Source: Amoebophrya sp. A120 (taxonomy: Eukaryota; Sar; Dinophyceae; Syndiniales; Amoebophryaceae). From it: a stretch of DNA of 64,000 nucleotides. Positions 23,512 to 43,187 of this stretch are shown here, piece after piece; the stretch's first letter is position 1, and each line of letters starts with the position of its first letter. A program made the translations under genes and the position numbers. The stretch is from NCBI GenBank assembly GCA_905178155.1, contig CAJINV010000002.1, positions 9,618,931 to 9,682,930 on the forward strand, written 5' to 3'. The notes below the pieces were generated by a model. That model saw only the letters and a list, made by a program, of their open reading frames with translations, was not told the DNA's origin and made no database searches.

Positions 23512-25030
23512 GGTGGAGAAAGTGTAAAAGCGTGGTGCCTCCTCGTGTTGTTCCCTACAACCCAGGAACGAACGACCTCTTCCTCTGCAGCCGTCGTCTC
23601 TAACATCCGGAGCGCCGTGTGCCGATGTGTACTAGCAGTTTTCGGCGCTGAACCGTGAATGCCACCCGCTGATCCGGGTGTTAATTCAATGGATCTACGC
23701 AGTTCAAATCCTGGTGATTTATTATAATTCCGTTTCCAGAAAACGAAAACGGTGTTTCGAGAGGATAGGTCATCTCGCACTGCCGACGCAGCCGATGTGA
23801 GAAGAAATACCCTTTTGCTGCGCACGATCGCCTTTGAGATGACTGCTTACGAAAAAAGGAATACGCAAACTGCCCCGGCCGAAGTTCGGTATCTCTCTGA
23901 CGATGTTCATGTTCCACGGCCTCGCAGCAACAGGAGGCGTTTCTTCATTTGAATATCCGATTATCAGTGCTTTCCTGTGCATGTAGAGGAACAAGAACGC
24001 AAATCTTCCAGAAATCAGTTCTTCGAAACATAGGAACTGCCTTGGCGCGCACAAATTATATTCGACGACGGGGGAATCAATTTATAGGTTGCTGCTAGTT
24101 CTTCACTTGGAACAGCAACAGACCGGAAGAGAACTCACATAGCAACTGGCTCCACCGCGCAAGACACACATCATGATTCTGGTTGCAAGAGTCAAGTAAA
24201 AACACTGCTACCTAGTACCCACCCTTTGATGGTACTGGTAGTGGCACTACTTCTTCGCTGCATGCGAAGGAGGAGAAACATTCAAAACTTGTTTCACGAC
24301 GAGACAGGAGGAGTTGTTCCGCTCTTAGCTTTATTTCCTCTTGACGCACATCAGTGTGACTGTGAGTACACTAAAATCAGATGACTACGAATCGCCTGAG
24401 TAAGATGTCGCTGTATTCAGCACGACCTCAATAATGTCGTTCCGCACGGTTCAAGAAAGCAAACTTGTTGTAGAAGAAGACCACGACTAGAAGTCCTTCA
24501 TGCAGGAAGAAACTCAAAGCCACACACTCACTGCGAAAAAGAAGATCCATTTCCTTGTCGCGAAACCGCGATCTTGTTTCTCTTAACATGCATACGGTGC
24601 TGTCTCTACCTCTAAGCGGAGTGTTTGTAGTGCCACATTCTGTATCTCTTTTACACATTCTGGCCCATGATGATGTGTGGCCGCGCCTTTGTAGTGCTTA
24701 CTTGTTTCAACTACACGTTCATGTTGCCCTTTGTGGCCCAGGGGCGGCCGTAGTACGTACACTCCATTAATAGCTGCTGCTTTTTTGTGCTGCTCACACA
24801 ATTTTGTTATCGTTTTTCTCAGCGACGCCACAACAAGTTTTACTGTGACATATTGTACCTAAAGTAGATCCGAGTTTACAAAGGGAAATGGTTTTTCGTA
24901 GGCACTCGACGTTTAAGCAGTAGAGGCACTAGATGATTAGAAGTAGAGTTCTTGTTATATCAGGACTGGCAATCTCCTCTTCTTGTTCTTGCTCACTGTA
25001 CCGATAAAGTAGTTTTGACGTAGTAAGTAG
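23512..25030. other. Intergenic between TFIIS and RPT2
   Basis: No protein-like ORF, RNA gene or introner pair is seen on either strand. The RPT2 promoter and leader lie at the right end; no TATA-like signal stands out. Confidence 0.5.
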
Positions 25031-32599
<7,569 letters not shown>

Positions 32600-33630
32600 A
32601 ATACAAAACACAACTACAGTTACATACAACATAAAGGTCTACTTGCTTGCAGTTCGCTGAATAGAAGCTGCTATTCGCACTGATTACGAGGTCAGCACCA
32701 GCGCGGATGCGGGCGGAACGAATTTTTTAAACAAGCGCCATGAATCGTCGCCGTTGCAAGGACTTACGGTTGTACTTGTCTTCATCAAGACGACGCGAAC
32801 GACGAATGTGATGTAGATCCTACGTACGGCATGCGACTTTTTCAACGAAGATAGCAGTCACCTAATGTCCGCGTCTTCCTGTTGGCGATCAGTTGTTGTG
32901 GCCATGGAGGCACAGGCTGGCACGAATGTGGACTTTCACTAGTTTACGAAAGTGAAGATGCATCATCCCGTGCTCGTCACGGGAAAGATGATTCATTCCG
33001 CGACACCTGGTTGAATTGTTAGCCAACTACACGACGAAGTAACGAAATCAGCAGAAAAGATTTAATTTTACTCCGGTGGTCTTCACCAAAAAGGGAACTG
33101 ATGGAAGCGCATGTTCCTGAGAACAACCGCCGTGTAGTTTCTTTTTCAACATAAGCAGCTTCTTCTTTGGCGTTATATATCGCGTCCTTTTTTATGCTTA
33201 TGTACTTCTTAGTACAGGGTCGATAGAAGTGCTGCTGAGAGGGAGGATGCTAGCAGATCTTGATAGAAGAGAGAGCGGCAAATAGGGTTTCATCGCTTCT
33301 TGCAAATGAGAGAGCGGAGGTATGATCGATAGGAGTTTCCCTGTTCTTTTTTTTCGAGCGACATATCTCACGGCACATCAGAAGAAAACCGAAAACCGGC
33401 ATCAGGGCCTTTTCATTCAAGGGGAAAAGTGATGAAATGCGGAAGATACGCTCACTAAATTTGTAGAAGGTCCTTCGGCAGGGCGCTTTGTTTCTTTTTT
33501 TCTTTCGACGCTAACATCAATGTGAGGATGATACAGGAGAGGGCGAAGGGAGCTTGATTGGACAAAGAATTGTCCACCGAAATATTGGCAAAGGAGGACA
33601 ACTCTGGACAGCAGCACGACGTCATATCAG
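32600..33630. other. Intergenic after RPT2
   Basis: No convincing ORF, repeat or introner was seen. The next coding block starts at ATG 33631 right after ATATCAG, which could equally be a 3' splice site, so a 5' exon may be hidden here. Confidence 0.45.
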
Positions 33631-36600
33631 ATGAAGCAGCGGGTGGCGTTTCGCATGCTGAGGCAGTTGGGCTTCGTTCCCAACGCCGAGGGCAGCATTG
33701 TGATTCGTGAGGAGGAGCACGCCGAGCTTTACGAGTCGCTGCTTTCCTTGGGTTTGCTGCCTCTCCGGCCCGCCTCCGCGGTTCGGAACGAAGGCGGCGG
33801 CGGAAATAGTCGCCAACCAGTATTGCAGTGAAAAATGCCCCCCATCCCTAAATTGCAAAAGTTTGTGATGCGAAGTTTCCAAATGAAAACTTTTTGTCAT
33901 GCATGAAAGGAGTATGGATCTTTCTGATGCAGAATGTAGGCGTGTATCGCATCGCTTGCATGACAAGTGCCGCTCTTGCTAGGGTCTCGTGCAATCCAAA
34001 TTTTTGCTATTCACTATTGAAAACCTGTGATGCTGATAGATGCAAGAGGGCGAGTGTTTCATTTGGAAAGGTTTGCAATACAAATGCTCCCAAGTTCGGG
34101 GGTGGGGGCAGTTTTCATTGTAATAACCAGGCGTGATCCGGGTTCGGGAAGATGGCAGCGCGGACTATCAAATGCAAAAATGTCTGGGTCTGGAAGGTTG
34201 AAACTTGTGATGCGCATTTCAGAACACAGAAAAATCTCTCATGCATAGGCAGCAAAAGTTGCCCATTTTGTGTCACCAAAGTCAGAGATCTGTCATGCGG
34301 ATTCTGCATTGCGAACGCTTCTCGAAACCTGTGATGCTAGAGCTTCCATGCCAGACCTTCTGTGTCATGCAAAAGCAGCATGATTCTTCCAGACCCAGAC
34401 ATTTTTACATTTGATACGGACCGGTTTCTCGCGAAACATTTTCCAGGTCCTGGAGGAGTAGATCCCGAACTGCAAGGCGGCAGGGGTACTAGCTTTGGGT
34501 CCAAGAAGATGCAGTTTCCGTTTCTGGCAAAGTTGCTGGAAGCAGACAATGAGGAAGGTGCGCAGGAGCCATCCGATCTTCCCAACGGTTGTGCAAGAGT
34601 GAGGTCTGCGACGGCTTCCCTGACGCAGGCGGCGAAAGAGGCGGTGCTGCGACACAGAATCGCCCAGCACGCGGCTGCAAATGTAGTTGAAATTATGGGA
34701 ACTACTTCTTCTACGCCAGAGGACGAGCACGTCGACGGGGTTGGAGGGTCATCTGCCTGTGCGGAACTACAAGGAGCAAGAAGACGACTTCAGCACGAGA
34801 GGTTTGACCTGAGCAAGGCGGAACCGCACGAGATCTACAATGAGAATTACCACGTCACCATTTGCCACGACGAGCTCGAGGACGAGGCGTTCGTGGACGC
34901 CTTTTTCACCGAGCAGTTGCTTCCCGAGTTCCCCGGTGGCAATCACGATCATCTCCGTCCGATGTATTCGTCGGAAGACCAACATCCGTGCTCGCCTTCC
35001 TCTTTCTTTGCGGGGAAAAGAAACGCAGCCAGTGGCGGGAGCGGATTTATGGCTGGCAGGAAGGTCGACAGAACTACGAAAGAATTTTCACAGGGGCGGG
35101 TGAACAACCTTTTTCTGAAGCAGAAGAAGACTTCTAGAGGAGATGCGGCCACCAGGGATCATCGCCCCAACAGGCAAGGCAGAGACCAGGGCGAGAAGGA
35201 GATGAGAGACAAGGGAGGTGCAGCAGTGGCAGAAACGCCGCTTTCTGCACGGGCGAAAAACCGTCTGGGCATTCTTCCGCCCGAAGAACATGACTCCGAG
35301 GTCACCTCCGAAAGGAGCGGCAAAGCGACCCGCCCGGGGTCGGGACGAGGCACCGCTTTTAAGGCGGGATCCTCATCAGCGGGGAGTAGTGCTGCGTCTG
35401 GTGCGGCCGCGCACGGCCACGGCTCGTTTCCGGTGGCAGGCGGGCGAGGTGGACCTGTGTTATTCAGTGCAAATTGTTCATCTGAAATTCCAAAAGTACG
35501 GCGGACGCGGAAGTTCGTTACTTTAGCTTGGCATCAAAAGCGATGTGATGCTGCCTTATATTTGCAGAAGAGTTTCTGTTTAGTCCACCATAGGGGGTGA
35601 GTTGCTGATGTCAGTATCACTTCCGAAAACCACCTACATCGCGTTAAGCTTTTAGACGGGAGAACGCAGAAGAAGAAGTCCTTGGTCAGATGATGTGCAG
35701 CCGTGTTGAGTCATGATAGATTAGTAATTTGCACTGTATGCTATCCCAGCACGGCGTATACGGAGGCCAATTTCCAATACGAGTTGCAGCACCAGAGGAT
35801 CCACTCCTCTCCGTCGGCCCGGAGGAGGCGGCGGTTGCAAAGCTTCGAGAAGAAAATCAACGCGCCGCCAAAAAAATCTTCCGCCGCTGCGAATGCGGAG
35901 GCAGTCGAGGACGTTGCTGAGAATTCGGGTACTAGTTCGGGCAAGCAAAGGAAGCCGTCCATGAATACCATCACCAACACGTTTTGGCACGGTAAGCCGC
36001 CACGAGAAAAACCGGACCCCGAGGTCGTGGCGGCTCGGCAGGCGGTGCGTGCCATGTTCGATCGCCTCGCGGAGCCGAGGCAGATCCCCTCTAAGGAGGA
36101 CGACAAATTCAGTACTTTCCGTAATGCTGATCGACGTCTTGCGAAGAGCTACAGATAAAACCAAAACACAGTCGCGAGCGCTGAAATAAAGTACGTACTA
36201 AACGTGAGCTGCAGCTGCATGAAGGTAAAATGCTATTTTTCACAAACGCTGTTGCAGAAAAATTCGAATTGCTTCATGAAATTCTATGACAGAAAACCAA
36301 GTCGTCGCCAAGCGGACAGCGGAGGAGCAGCGACTCGCGTGCGAACGGCTGATGCAGAAAAAGGAAAGCAGCGCGTCCCACGCAGGTCCGTCCTTGCAAG
36401 AGGATGTGGTCGTGGCTGACAGGACTGCAGAAGAGTCGTCGGAGAACATCAAGCGGGGTAGCAGTCAGAAAGCTGCTCCTTCCGCCGGGCCGGTGCGCTC
36501 GGCCGCGCAGCAACCGCAAACTTTTACGGTCGGTGCCGCGTATCGTGCCAAAATCTTGCCGGACAAGAGGAAAGGAGCCAAGGCAGCACACGCTAATTTG

Positions 36601-39155
36601 GGAGGGGGCGTCGTGCTGCGCGGGCCGCCGGCGAACAGGCATACGAACGCGGTGAAGAGTAAACCTAGTGCGCGCTTCGAGTGGCTGTTCAGCAAAATTG
36701 CAGCCGACAGCCAAGTTCTGGTACTTTTTTTTTGGCATCTTCCGTTTTGTCTCTGTGTGAAAGCTCTACGTGTTTCGCGTCCGCCTCCCAAAAGACGAGT
36801 TTTTCATTTTCCTGCTCTGGAGGAGCTTGTGTGTTGTGAGAGTGACAGATATAGGGACCTCTAAGACTGTGGAACGAAACGTCGCTGGCAAAATGGAAGC
36901 ACTATTACACAACAACCGACTTGTTCGACGCCAGGAGCTGCTGGCATTTACCCAAACGGAAGATTTGTGTGTTCGCTCCACGAAATAATGCAAAAAAAAA
37001 ATAGGTGAACTTCACAAACCTGCGGGGGAACGACGCACGCGAGCTCTTGGAGGAGTGCCTGTGGACGGCAATCATGCTATCTTGAGGAAAAATTCGTCCT
37101 TCTCTCCGTACTATGTGAAAGGAGATTTCATCTGATGTTGCACTTGCATACACTACAAGAAATCCACTACGTCTTACATGTGGGGGAAACAAGAGCAACC
37201 GGGCACATTCTTTCTCATATTGTAGTTGCGTTATGGCCTACAGCAGAGTAGATGTGAAGAGCGTGTTTAGCTGCTCGGCTCCTGCCGCGCACCTTCTAAA
37301 CGCGCCTGCTAGGACCACAGGCCGACGACTTGTACACTCAAAGCGGCATTGCAAATGTCCCCTTGATGCAGTATTTTCGGGAGGGAGGATTTTTCGTTCT
37401 GACACAAGGTACAGACACAGAGCGACGACGGCAGCAAGTTGAACCTGAGCCAGGCGATGCTGGCGCAGATCCCGAACTTGCCCCAGCTGTGCCTGTGGCT
37501 GTGGCAGCAGGGCGAGATGTATTGAGAGGAAAAATCCCCCCTCCCCATATCGAAAAGGTATGTTTCCGAAAAATTGTCTTGCTGATTTGAGACCACAAAT
37601 CACGTCTGTCTTGCAAGAAGACAACTAAACAGGCTCTGCCGCATTATGCAGGCGGTTTGTGATGCTGTTGGGCCTACAGCATAGACGTTGCTCATGCTAA
37701 GCGCCTGGCCAAAACCTCTCTACTCAGGCTTGGCAGGAGCCTGCAGCCCCCTACTGCAAGACAAACCTGATTTGTATACGCAAATCCAGCGTCAGAAGCT
37801 TCCTGTTGATATGGGGAGGGGGAATTTTTCCTTGTGATAAGATGCTGAGTTCCTGGGCGTTTGGAAAAATTGAAACCGAATTGCCTTTACTATTCAACGC
37901 CATATTCCACGTTCGGGACGACAACGCCCACGAGCGCAGCATGCCGCCGAGCGAACTGCAAGCTTTGCTCTTGGGCGGGCACCGCGACCGGGGTGACGAA
38001 GAGTTGAGAAGTGGAGCTTCTTCTTCATCTACAGGTAGCATGTCGAGTCACCGGGTGTACCCGTTTTCAAAGGACACACGGTCGGAGGTCATTCTCGAAA
38101 AGCAAGCGGAGTGCCACCGCATCGTACAGGAAATGCAGAAGACCAAAGACCTGCACAGCTTGATCTCTTTGGAGGAGCTCCGGTTGCTGCGTGACTGGCT
38201 GCTGGAACTCGCCGCCGTCGGGATTGGCGTTCAGCAGCAATTTGTGCAGGAGGGGGACGAAGGAGAGAAAAGTTCTTCCATCGAGCAAGATCATACGCTG
38301 ACAAGAACCGGAGAAGTATCACGAAAAGTAGAGTTGTCCGGCGGTGCAGCTGGCGGACCAGAGGAGCCTGCTTGCACAGTAGAAAAGAAGATGACTGGGG
38401 AGGCGGTGGAGCCGGGCCAGGAGAGCGAGGAAGCCGCGGGTATCAAGACTGTGAAGACCACCTTCGGGTTCCCTACTACAGGTCTTACTTCAGGTAGAAG
38501 CGTCAGCACGGGATCCGCGGTTGTAATAAAAAAAGCAAAAGAGAACGTCAAACAAGATGAATTCACTTTCGAGGAGGAACCCGAGGAAAGCACGAGCGCG
38601 GAAGACCCGAGCACGAGTGTGGGCGAGGAAGGGCAGCATTTGCTTCCTGGAGCGTCGTCCTCGTGCAGTTCGTCTTTGGAAGAGCTGGAGGCCACGACTC
38701 TGGAGGAGGTTGCCGCATCCGCCTCTACGACACTAACCACAACCGCGACCACGACCGGGCCGGGTGCGCACAGTGGAGCGCAAGAAGGGATCGAGAGACC
38801 ACGACCTGGTGCTTCTGCTGCTGCTGGTGTGCTGGGCGGGAGAGGACCGGGACAGGAAACCGACGGAGGTCATGAGACAAAAGCGTTTGCGACTTCTTTG
38901 TCTTTCCCCCCCTTGTGTAATCCAAAGAGCACGTCGGTACCGGAGCAAGCTTCTTCTACCTCCTTGTCAGCGTGCGTCGACCGCTGCGACGAAGAGGAGC
39001 GGAGCAAGGGTGCCGCAGGTGCAGATCCAAAGATAAAAGTCCACGTCGGTCAAGAAGAGGTATCAGGAGCTGCGAGCTGCGCAGAGCCGGCTCTGGTGGC
39101 AAAGAAAAAGCGATTGTCGAAGTTGAGTTTTTGGACGAAAGACTCGTTTGTGTGA
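33631..39155 (+). CDS. Large hydrophilic protein, function unknown
   Basis: Well-supported exons are 33631-33820, 34131-34165, 34422 to about 35510, 37411-37519 and 37845-39155. Likely exons lie near 35750-36157, 36290-36720 and 37008-37083. Introners at 33821, 34166 and 37520 join frames cleanly (NSRQP|GVIRVREDGSAD|RFLAKHFPG; QQGEM|LSSWAFGKIETELP). The N-terminus (VAFRMLRQLGFVPNAEGSIV) looks helical. The middle is Ser/Lys/Glu-rich and disordered, with a basic-acidic coiled segment (AKRTAEEQRLACERLMQKK). The C-terminal part has a helical block (QAMLAQIPNLPQLCLWLWQQ; EVILEKQAECHRIVQEMQKT) followed by an acidic low-complexity tail. I do not recognise the family. Exon edges between 35500 and 37410 are unresolved, so two genes cannot be excluded. 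Confidence 0.6.
33821..34125. mobile_element. Introner element, 305 bp, GAAAAATGCCCCCC family
   Basis: The left end TATTGCAGTGAAAAATGCCC is mirrored by GGGGGCAGTTTTCATTGTAATA. The target duplication ACCAG is perfect. It is related in its ends to the elements at 37520, 59416 and 61001. Confidence 0.95.
34166..34416. mobile_element. Introner element, 251 bp, CTGGGTCTGG family
   Basis: TIR is TATCAAATGCAAAAATG / CATTTTTACATTTGATA. The target duplication CGGAC is perfect. The interior resembles the copy at 27206 in the same orientation. Only 35 nt of exon separate it from the preceding element. Confidence 0.95.
37520..37839. mobile_element. Introner element, 320 bp, CCCCCCTCCCCATATCG family
   Basis: The left end is TATTGAGAGGAAAAATCC, the right end GGAATTTTTCCTTGTGATA. 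The target duplication AGATG is perfect. The interior (GGCGGTTTGTGATGCTG and on) is the reverse complement of the interior of the element at 61001. Confidence 0.95.
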
Positions 39156-40169
39156 CGATTATTTGTCGTGAGGAGCAGGTGGACTCCCGCAGGTTGTGCG
39201 TCCTGCAATCTGGACTTAGAAACGCAGGTAGCATCAAGCCGAATTCATCGAGCGCGGCAGTGCAGAAGGAAGTACTTAGAACACTACTGTATTGGAAGTG
39301 ACAGTGGACTTGGAGTTCTCAGCCTCTGCAAGTAAAGGACGCATAAGACTTCAGGAAGCAGATTATGATGCAACAAGCAGTCCGAGGTTCGTAATCCCTG
39401 AAGATGTCGGTTCTTGCAGTTTCTTATCTACAACTAGATGTCCACGAACCTCTTCGACACTCCTCGCATCCGCATTCGTGCCAGATCTCGAGGACCTTAC
39501 CGTTATTTCGGTGCGAATTTCAAACGTATCGATTAACAGAACCGAACGTTTACGGCTCATCTGTATAATGTAGTGCAGAAACTGGCTGTCGTGTTGCATC
39601 GGTGCGTTGTGTGAACTGTTTGTGTCGGTTATGAACATACTAGTCGTGAAGAAACTATCGCAATCGTAAGAAATGAATTCTTGTCAGTGGTCGTTATAGT
39701 AATTCTGCTATCGGTTTTCGTCGAACTTGTAGAACTAAAACTGTGTCAGTGCCCGTAATAAACGCTATAGTGTTTTCCACGTTACTGCTTCCTCATCCGA
39801 GATTTTCTGCAGGCTATCATAGCTTGTTGTATTCGCGCTTGTCGTCTGTTATAATCTTTTTGAAAGAGACAGTTTCCAAAAAGTATATACTTTTTAGTTT
39901 CCCTCTTGTCTTCTCCCCTTAGTTTGTAGGTTCCCCTATCAGAATCAGATCGATGCAGACCGGCTAGGGTCGACCGCCGCCTCGGATTTCATGAGTTTTA
40001 AGCGCCTCGCTCTACCGCTCCTTGCGGCGTCCATGCCGAGTATCGGCAAGTGACCCAAGAGCTGCAACTAGAGGCGGCGAGTAGAAAATCGCTCCAAGAT
40101 GAAGTATAGTAGATCTTCACTATATTCATCACAGTGCCAGGAGTCGGAGTACCAAACGAAAGCGACCGA
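39156..40169. other. Intergenic, nothing recognised
   Basis: A/T-rich stretches with short ORFs. Near 39992 a short frame, MSFKRLALPLLAA, could be a signal-peptide exon for the next gene, but no splice join to 40170 holds the frame. Confidence 0.4.
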
Positions 40170-43100
40170 ATGCCGCGGCAGAGTGTGCAGCCCGATGCCC
40201 GAACGGCCAGTGATGTGCACAAGGCGAGCCGGTGCCGCGTGGCGCAGCACGACTTGCTTTCCGTTTCCCACGTACTGGATCGGGACCACCATCACGGATC
40301 TCCACCACCGGGTCGAGACCACGAGGAAGCAGACCTAGAAAACGAGCCGCATTCCACCCACGACTTTGCGCGCGACCTGGCGGAGGGACTCACGCGCAAG
40401 TCCCACTTCCACGCGCTCGCCCGCGTCGCCAACAATTCCAAGCTGAAGGAGACGGGTATCCCGCGGAAGCGGTATTTGTTTCCGTCCCTGATCCGCATGA
40501 CTTGCATCGCGGGGGTGTGTCTGGCCCACTACGTCGAGAAACAGTGCAGCGAGATGGCGCACGGGAGCGTGTGGAAGAGAGTGAGGGACGTCAGCTACGC
40601 GGACCCTGTGCGGAGCTACAAGAAGGCGGCGCTGGAGCAAGAGTTCGTCCAGCGCGGAGACTATTTTGCGTCCTACGGGGCGTCCACGGCGCACCTGGTT
40701 TTGCCGTGGCTGATGGCGCTGAGCGGCACGTTGGAAGGCCTCAGCTCCTCCCCCCTGTGGTCGCGCGTCTTGTGGTGCGGCGTGGTGCTGGGGCTCGGCT
40801 TGCTTTCGAACTACCTGAACATGGTGCTCGGGGACGAGGATCCGCGCTTTTCGAAAGAGGACGACTTCGCCTTCAATCTCGTGTACCAGATGGGTTTCAT
40901 GGTGGTGCTTATCGCATTTACAGTGCTCGTGCGGCCGCTGAAGGTCTATCTAAACGGCGGGAGCGGAATTTCGGTACTACAAGTAATGGGGGGCGGGGAG
41001 AGAAGGCGGGAGCGCGACGAGTCTACTGAAGGCGCACGAAAGGGTGGAACGACTTCTGCTTCTACTACGCCCAGTCATGCATTGGGGCAGGTTGGGATCG
41101 AAGGAGCGCGCCAAGCCGCAGCCGGTGCTGCTTTCCCCGCCGGATCCGACGCGAAGTCGAATGTTGTGCCTAAGGTTCTTATTTCCCAGGAGACCGTGAC
41201 CACTGCCAACAGTCCCGACACCAGTGACAGAAGAAGTCTTGCTGTAGTGCAACAGTCACATCAGGGCAGCTCCAGGAAAAAAAGCGCACTGCTGACGAGC
41301 GTGCTGGCCCCCTACATGGCGCTTTCCCTCTCGGCCGTTATTGTCGTCAGTGTCGTGGCCGATCTGCCGTATTTTGGTCTTGTCACCAGCCTGTTCCTCC
41401 TCGCCGTTTTTCTCCAAGTCACCGCTGGCGTCGTCTCGCTCGCGGCGTTTGCCATCGCAACAATCCTTCTGCAGCTGCTCCCGCACTTTGTCCTGTCGCT
41501 CGAGCGCGGCTGGCCGTACGAGAAACCAAACGCAGGCCTCCCCTACCTGAGCTACCAGTGGGCGAAGTTGGCGTATATTTTTTTCCTCGGCTTCACCTTC
41601 GGAGGCGTTGTGATGAAGTTCCACGCGAGCCCCGAGGCAATCTCTCGCGCGAAGACCATCCGCGAGAAGCATCTGGAGTCGGCTTTGGAGCAGAGCGGAA
41701 ACACCGAACAGGACGTTTTTGTTGAAAAAGGAACAGAACACCTGGCACCGGAAGACGTGCACATTTCCGAAGATCCCACGCTTGATGGAACAGAAATGAA
41801 TGGCGTCGATAAAGAGAAAACTTCTACCCGCCCATCAGCTTCCGAGGAAAATAATGTCGACGAAGCTAGGGTTCGGACCCCGGCGTCGCCAGACTCAAGT
41901 GGTCCCAGTGGTTCTTGCGTGTTCCAGGGTGTTTTCCAGGAGACGGTCTTCCCTTGCGTTTTCGCGCTTCTGTTTCCCGTGTTCGGTATTTTCGCGGTGG
42001 ACAGCATCCCCTACGCGCGGCCAGATCTGGAGTCCCCGGGTAACCAGCTTGATGAGTACGAGTTCTTCAAAACACACCCGCGGTTGAATCTGGATCCGAC
42101 CACGTGGCCTTGGGATCACGTCTACGATTCGGTTCTGGCGGGGTTGGGGGGGATTCGCGCGACTTCCGCGGCATGCGCGGCTGCAACAACTGCTGGCGGT
42201 GCAACGGGACAACCCCCATCCGGACTCGGTTCGACCACTACGGAGGTCTGTTACACCGGCGTGCGGACCGATTACTCGAACCGCACGTCGTTGCTCGGCC
42301 AGGCCCTCGAGTCCCTTTTTTTAGACCCGACGGTCGTTTACTTACCGGCCGAGGCGCCCAACCCCCGCGACGAGCTGGAGAAACGACGGTCTCTGCGCGC
42401 CACGATGCTGCTGCGCGACTGCGTCCTCTTTCTGACGTTCTTCGCACTGGTGGCGAACAAGACGGAGGACCGGTACGGAATTACGCCGCCGATGGACTAC
42501 TGGAGTCTGCTCGCGTACGTGTTTCACCCGGTAGTCCTGAAGGGGCGGTGGGTGGAGGACGGAAGCCCGCTCGCGTTCTTAGGCTTTCTACTTTCGACCT
42601 TGACCCTTACGATGGCGGTGCACTTTCTTCTGGTGCTGCTGTTGAAGGGGCGGGTGGCCAAGCGGCTGCAGGAACGACATGATCTTCACGCGGCTGGCGT
42701 GAAGAAACAGGCAAGTAGTGCAACTTCCGTTTTTGAAGAAACAGCCACCGGACCGAGCGACGAAGTGTCCGCGGTGAGCCACGAGGAGACCATGGGAACA
42801 GGTCCCGAGAACTCGTGTGTGGGGCCTGAAGTAGCAAAGGTGATGTTGCGTCCACGTGCGCGTCTGGAGGCTCATATGATTTCCTCGAAGACGTCCGGGG
42901 CCACCGTCGACGGACCAGCGCCTGGAAGAACTGCTACTCCAGAAGCTGAGGAAACAAGCCTAACGTTCGCGCAGCGCCTCGACTTTGCTTTGTTGGAAAA
43001 GGCGAAAACGCAACACCCAGTGACAACGGCGGCCGAAGTTGCGATTCAAACTTTTGTGCCAGGCGGTGGAAGATCTTCGGGTAGGGAGAGCGTGCGCGAA

Positions 43101-43187
43101 CAGGTGGCGCATGCCGTGCGGACGGCTGCAAACTCGGAGCTGCGCCGCGAGCTGCAGGATGCGTACTTAAACAGCGAGCGGGCCTGA
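40170..43187 (+). CDS. Intronless multi-pass membrane protein, unknown
   Basis: A 1005-residue ORF from ATG 40170 to TGA 43185-43187 with no introner or GT-AG intron, the longest uninterrupted single-exon gene here. The frame is open to about 40135 behind an AG, so a 5' exon is possible. There are about nine to ten hydrophobic helices in three groups: near residues 170-270 (STAHLVLPWLMALSG; LWCGVVLGLGLLSNYL; MGFMVVLIAFTVLV), near 375-500 (YMALSLSAVIVVSVV; SLFLLAVFLQVTAGVVSLAAF; LAYIFFLGFTFGGVV) and near 600-850 (FPCVFALLFPVFGIFAV; DCVLFLTFFALVA; LLSTLTLTMAVHFLLVLLL). Ser/Glu/Thr-rich loops separate the groups. The overall form suggests a transporter or channel-like protein, but no signature motif identifies one. 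Confidence 0.85.
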   Translation: MPRQSVQPDARTASDVHKASRCRVAQHDLLSVSHVLDRDHHHGSPPPGRDHEEADLENEPHSTHDFARDLAEGLTRKSHFHALARVANNSKLKETGIPRKRYLFPSLIRMTCIAGVCLAHYVEKQCSEMAHGSVWKRVRDVSYADPVRSYKKAALEQEFVQRGDYFASYGASTAHLVLPWLMALSGTLEGLSSSPLWSRVLWCGVVLGLGLLSNYLNMVLGDEDPRFSKEDDFAFNLVYQMGFMVVLIAFTVLVRPLKVYLNGGSGISVLQVMGGGERRRERDESTEGARKGGTTSASTTPSHALGQVGIEGARQAAAGAAFPAGSDAKSNVVPKVLISQETVTTANSPDTSDRRSLAVVQQSHQGSSRKKSALLTSVLAPYMALSLSAVIVVSVVADLPYFGLVTSLFLLAVFLQVTAGVVSLAAFAIATILLQLLPHFVLSLERGWPYEKPNAGLPYLSYQWAKLAYIFFLGFTFGGVVMKFHASPEAISRAKTIREKHLESALEQSGNTEQDVFVEKGTEHLAPEDVHISEDPTLDGTEMNGVDKEKTSTRPSASEENNVDEARVRTPASPDSSGPSGSCVFQGVFQETVFPCVFALLFPVFGIFAVDSIPYARPDLESPGNQLDEYEFFKTHPRLNLDPTTWPWDHVYDSVLAGLGGIRATSAACAAATTAGGATGQPPSGLGSTTTEVCYTGVRTDYSNRTSLLGQALESLFLDPTVVYLPAEAPNPRDELEKRRSLRATMLLRDCVLFLTFFALVANKTEDRYGITPPMDYWSLLAYVFHPVVLKGRWVEDGSPLAFLGFLLSTLTLTMAVHFLLVLLLKGRVAKRLQERHDLHAAGVKKQASSATSVFEETATGPSDEVSAVSHEETMGTGPENSCVGPEVAKVMLRPRARLEAHMISSKTSGATVDGPAPGRTATPEAEETSLTFAQRLDFALLEKAKTQHPVTTAAEVAIQTFVPGGGRSSGRESVREQVAHAVRTAANSELRRELQDAYLNSERA

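Noticed and set aside
37084-37410. Introner starting TATCTTGAGG and ending near GACACAAGG
   Set aside because: The inverted arms are suggestive, but neither the element-plus-5 rule nor GT-AG keeps the frame; left unassigned.
33631-39155. Formin FH2 domain in the helical C-terminal block
   Set aside because: Only a loose likeness of a few residues (AQIPNLPQ, LWLWQQ); no FH1 proline tract or other FH2 motif is visible.
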